The notes beneath the pieces were generated by a model. The model ran no database searches. It had not been told where the DNA came from and saw only the letters and a list, made by a program, of their open reading frames with translations. Made by a program: the position numbers and the translations under genes. A stretch of DNA of 64,000 nt from positions 48,265 to 112,264 of the forward strand of contig NZ_FMTM01000015.1 of NCBI RefSeq assembly GCF_900099775.1. Direction: 5' to 3'. Source of the stretch: Rhizobium mongolense subsp. loessense. GTDB taxonomy: Bacteria; Pseudomonadota; Alphaproteobacteria; Rhizobiales; Rhizobiaceae. Below, piece after piece: positions 62,999 to 64,000 of the stretch. Position 1 is the stretch's first letter. Every line of letters starts with the position of its first letter.

Positions 62999-63574
62999 TC
63001 AGCCGGCAAGTGCGCCGGATTTCTTTGCGACCCAGGTGGCGACATAGTCCATCAGGGCAGGCGATAGGCAGTCATAGGGCTCCAATCCAAGCTCCCGCAA
63101 GCGGGCCCGTATGCCGTCCATTCGACTGGGATCGACGCCCGACTCGATAATGGAGGAAACAAAGGCTGCAAATTCGGGTGGAGCCCAGCCTGTTTCCTGG
63201 AACCGCTCGGGGTGAACGAAGTCCAGCCCCTGGAACGCATGCTCCCGTTCGACCGGTCCATACATGTGCACGCCGCATTGCTTGCAGGCGTGACGTTGGA
63301 TCAGTGCGCTCGGATCGACCACCTGCAGTTTGTCTCCATTCTCCAGCACAGTCACCTTGTCATGCGGGACGACCGCGACAATGGAGAAAGAAGTACCTCT
63401 GGGCTTCCAGCATTTGGTGCAGCCGCAAACGTGATTGTGGGCGACCTGCCCCTCGATCCTTACCTTGACCGGCCGGTCCGTGCAGGCACAAACAAGCGTG
63501 CCACCGGCAAAGCCGGGGTCGGCGGGTTTTAAACCATCGTCGACTGCCGGATGAATATGAACTGCAGTTTCCAT
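62999..63574 (-). CDS. gfa: S-(hydroxymethyl)glutathione synthase (GFA)
   Basis: Enzyme that speeds the adduct of formaldehyde with glutathione, the substrate of glutathione-dependent formaldehyde dehydrogenase. It has 191 residues from ATG 63574 (GGGGAGGAAC upstream), the family's usual length. Zinc-binding cysteines lie in LVCACTDRPV, HNHVCGCTKCWKPRG and RHACKQCGVHMYG. It directly follows the alcohol dehydrogenase class III gene on the same strand, giving a two-step formaldehyde oxidation unit. Confidence 0.94.
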   Translation of the reverse strand: METAVHIHPAVDDGLKPADPGFAGGTLVCACTDRPVKVRIEGQVAHNHVCGCTKCWKPRGTSFSIVAVVPHDKVTVLENGDKLQVVDPSALIQRHACKQCGVHMYGPVEREHAFQGLDFVHPERFQETGWAPPEFAAFVSSIIESGVDPSRMDGIRARLRELGLEPYDCLSPALMDYVATWVAKKSGALAG

Positions 63575-63662
63575 CGCATGTTCCTCCCCTGTTGCGCTGA
63601 AGCCGTCCGGGTCTCCGGATATTGGCCTACTACGGCCTTTGTCCGAACGCCCGGCGGACACG

Positions 63663-64000
63663 TTAGTAGATGACGACGCTCCTGATGCTTTGACCGGAAT
63701 GCATGAGTTCGAAGCCGTTGTTGATGTCTTCGAGCGGCATCGTATGGGTGATCATCGGATCGATCTCAATCTTGCCTTCCATGTACCAGTCGACGATCTT
63801 CGGCACGTCGGTGCGGCCACGCGCGCCGCCAAAGGCGGTGCCCATCCAGCTGCGGCCGGTGACCAGCTGGAACGGGCGGGTGGAGATTTCCTGGCCGGCA
63901 CCGGCCACCCCGATGACGACCGACTTGCCCCAGCCGCGATGGCTGGCTTCCAGCGCCTGGCGCATCACCTTGGTGTTGCCGGTGCAGTCGAAGGTGTAGT
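63663..64000 (-). CDS. S-(hydroxymethyl)glutathione dehydrogenase / class III alcohol dehydrogenase (C-terminal part)
   Basis: Zinc-dependent, NAD-linked dehydrogenase that oxidises the formaldehyde-glutathione adduct. Only about 112 C-terminal residues are in the window; the gene continues beyond base 64000. Visible marks are YTFDCTGNTKVMRQALEASH, GVAGAGQEISTRPFQLVTGR and FGGARGRTDVPKIVDWYM, and the end IRSVVIY, matching class III ADH. It sits upstream of gfa in the same direction. Confidence 0.95.
   Translation of the reverse strand, partial: YTFDCTGNTKVMRQALEASHRGWGKSVVIGVAGAGQEISTRPFQLVTGRSWMGTAFGGARGRTDVPKIVDWYMEGKIEIDPMITHTMPLEDINNGFELMHSGQSIRSVVIY

Overview
The window looks like chromosomal or large-replicon DNA from a Rhizobiaceae member (Rhizobium etli/leguminosarum type). 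This rests on GC-rich codon use, an ExoZ-like acyltransferase, CUT1-type sugar ABC operons, DUF1194, DUF6481 and DUF2905 proteins, paired CspA-like proteins and a ugpBAEC operon. The species is an inference. No rRNA, tRNA, CRISPR array or intact mobile element was seen.

Region 1 (1-13.7 kb) is a well-packed core block. The potassium operon kdpA(partial)-[small KdpF-like ORF]-kdpB-kdpC-kdpD-kdpE is followed by a PtsN-like EIIA gene. Next come a sulfate ABC transporter (binding protein, cysT, cysW, cysA), a 1-Cys peroxiredoxin and a persulfide dioxygenase-rhodanese fusion, which together form a potassium block and a sulfur block.

Region 2 (13.7-19.8 kb, minus strand) is one operon: GntR regulator, cystathionine gamma-synthase-family PLP enzyme, sugar-type binding protein, two permeases and an ATPase. 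A sugar-type importer tied to a sulfur-amino-acid-type lyase is unusual.

Region 3 (19.9-37 kb) is accessory and partly decayed. It has single orphan genes (NUDIX, VOC, GNAT, ExoZ-like acyltransferase, GYD, AAC(6')-like acetyltransferase) between broken ones: an NTP_transf_6 stub, a GrpB stub, a frameshifted GNAT, a serine hydrolase lacking its catalytic segment, a truncated IS110 transposase, and an alpha-oxoamine synthase with one in-frame amber codon, divergent from a LuxR-type regulator. A 39-bp direct repeat brackets the AAC(6')-like gene. A winged-helix/TPR regulator and a BrkB-type membrane protein follow.

Region 4 (37-46 kb) holds stress and signalling genes: small membrane and hypothetical proteins, a GAF-GGDEF-PilZ protein, a vWA (DUF1194) protein, a membrane GGDEF protein, a fatty acid desaturase, two cold-shock proteins and several small rhizobial proteins.

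Region 5 (46-53 kb) has a 14-TM type MFS exporter, then an acyltransferase-glycosyltransferase-ABC exporter cluster that probably modifies and exports a glycan or glycolipid. Region 6 (53.8-59.3 kb) is a ugpBAEC-type operon ending in a TIM-barrel sugar isomerase/epimerase, with a candidate PHO-box array upstream of ugpB. Region 7 (59.3-64 kb) has a DUF2905 protein, a DUF899 protein, an MHS-type MFS transporter, and a formaldehyde pair: gfa plus the end of glutathione-dependent alcohol dehydrogenase. Hairpins follow the binding-protein gene in both CUT1 operons and lie between kdpA and kdpB, so intercistronic RNA structure recurs in this window.
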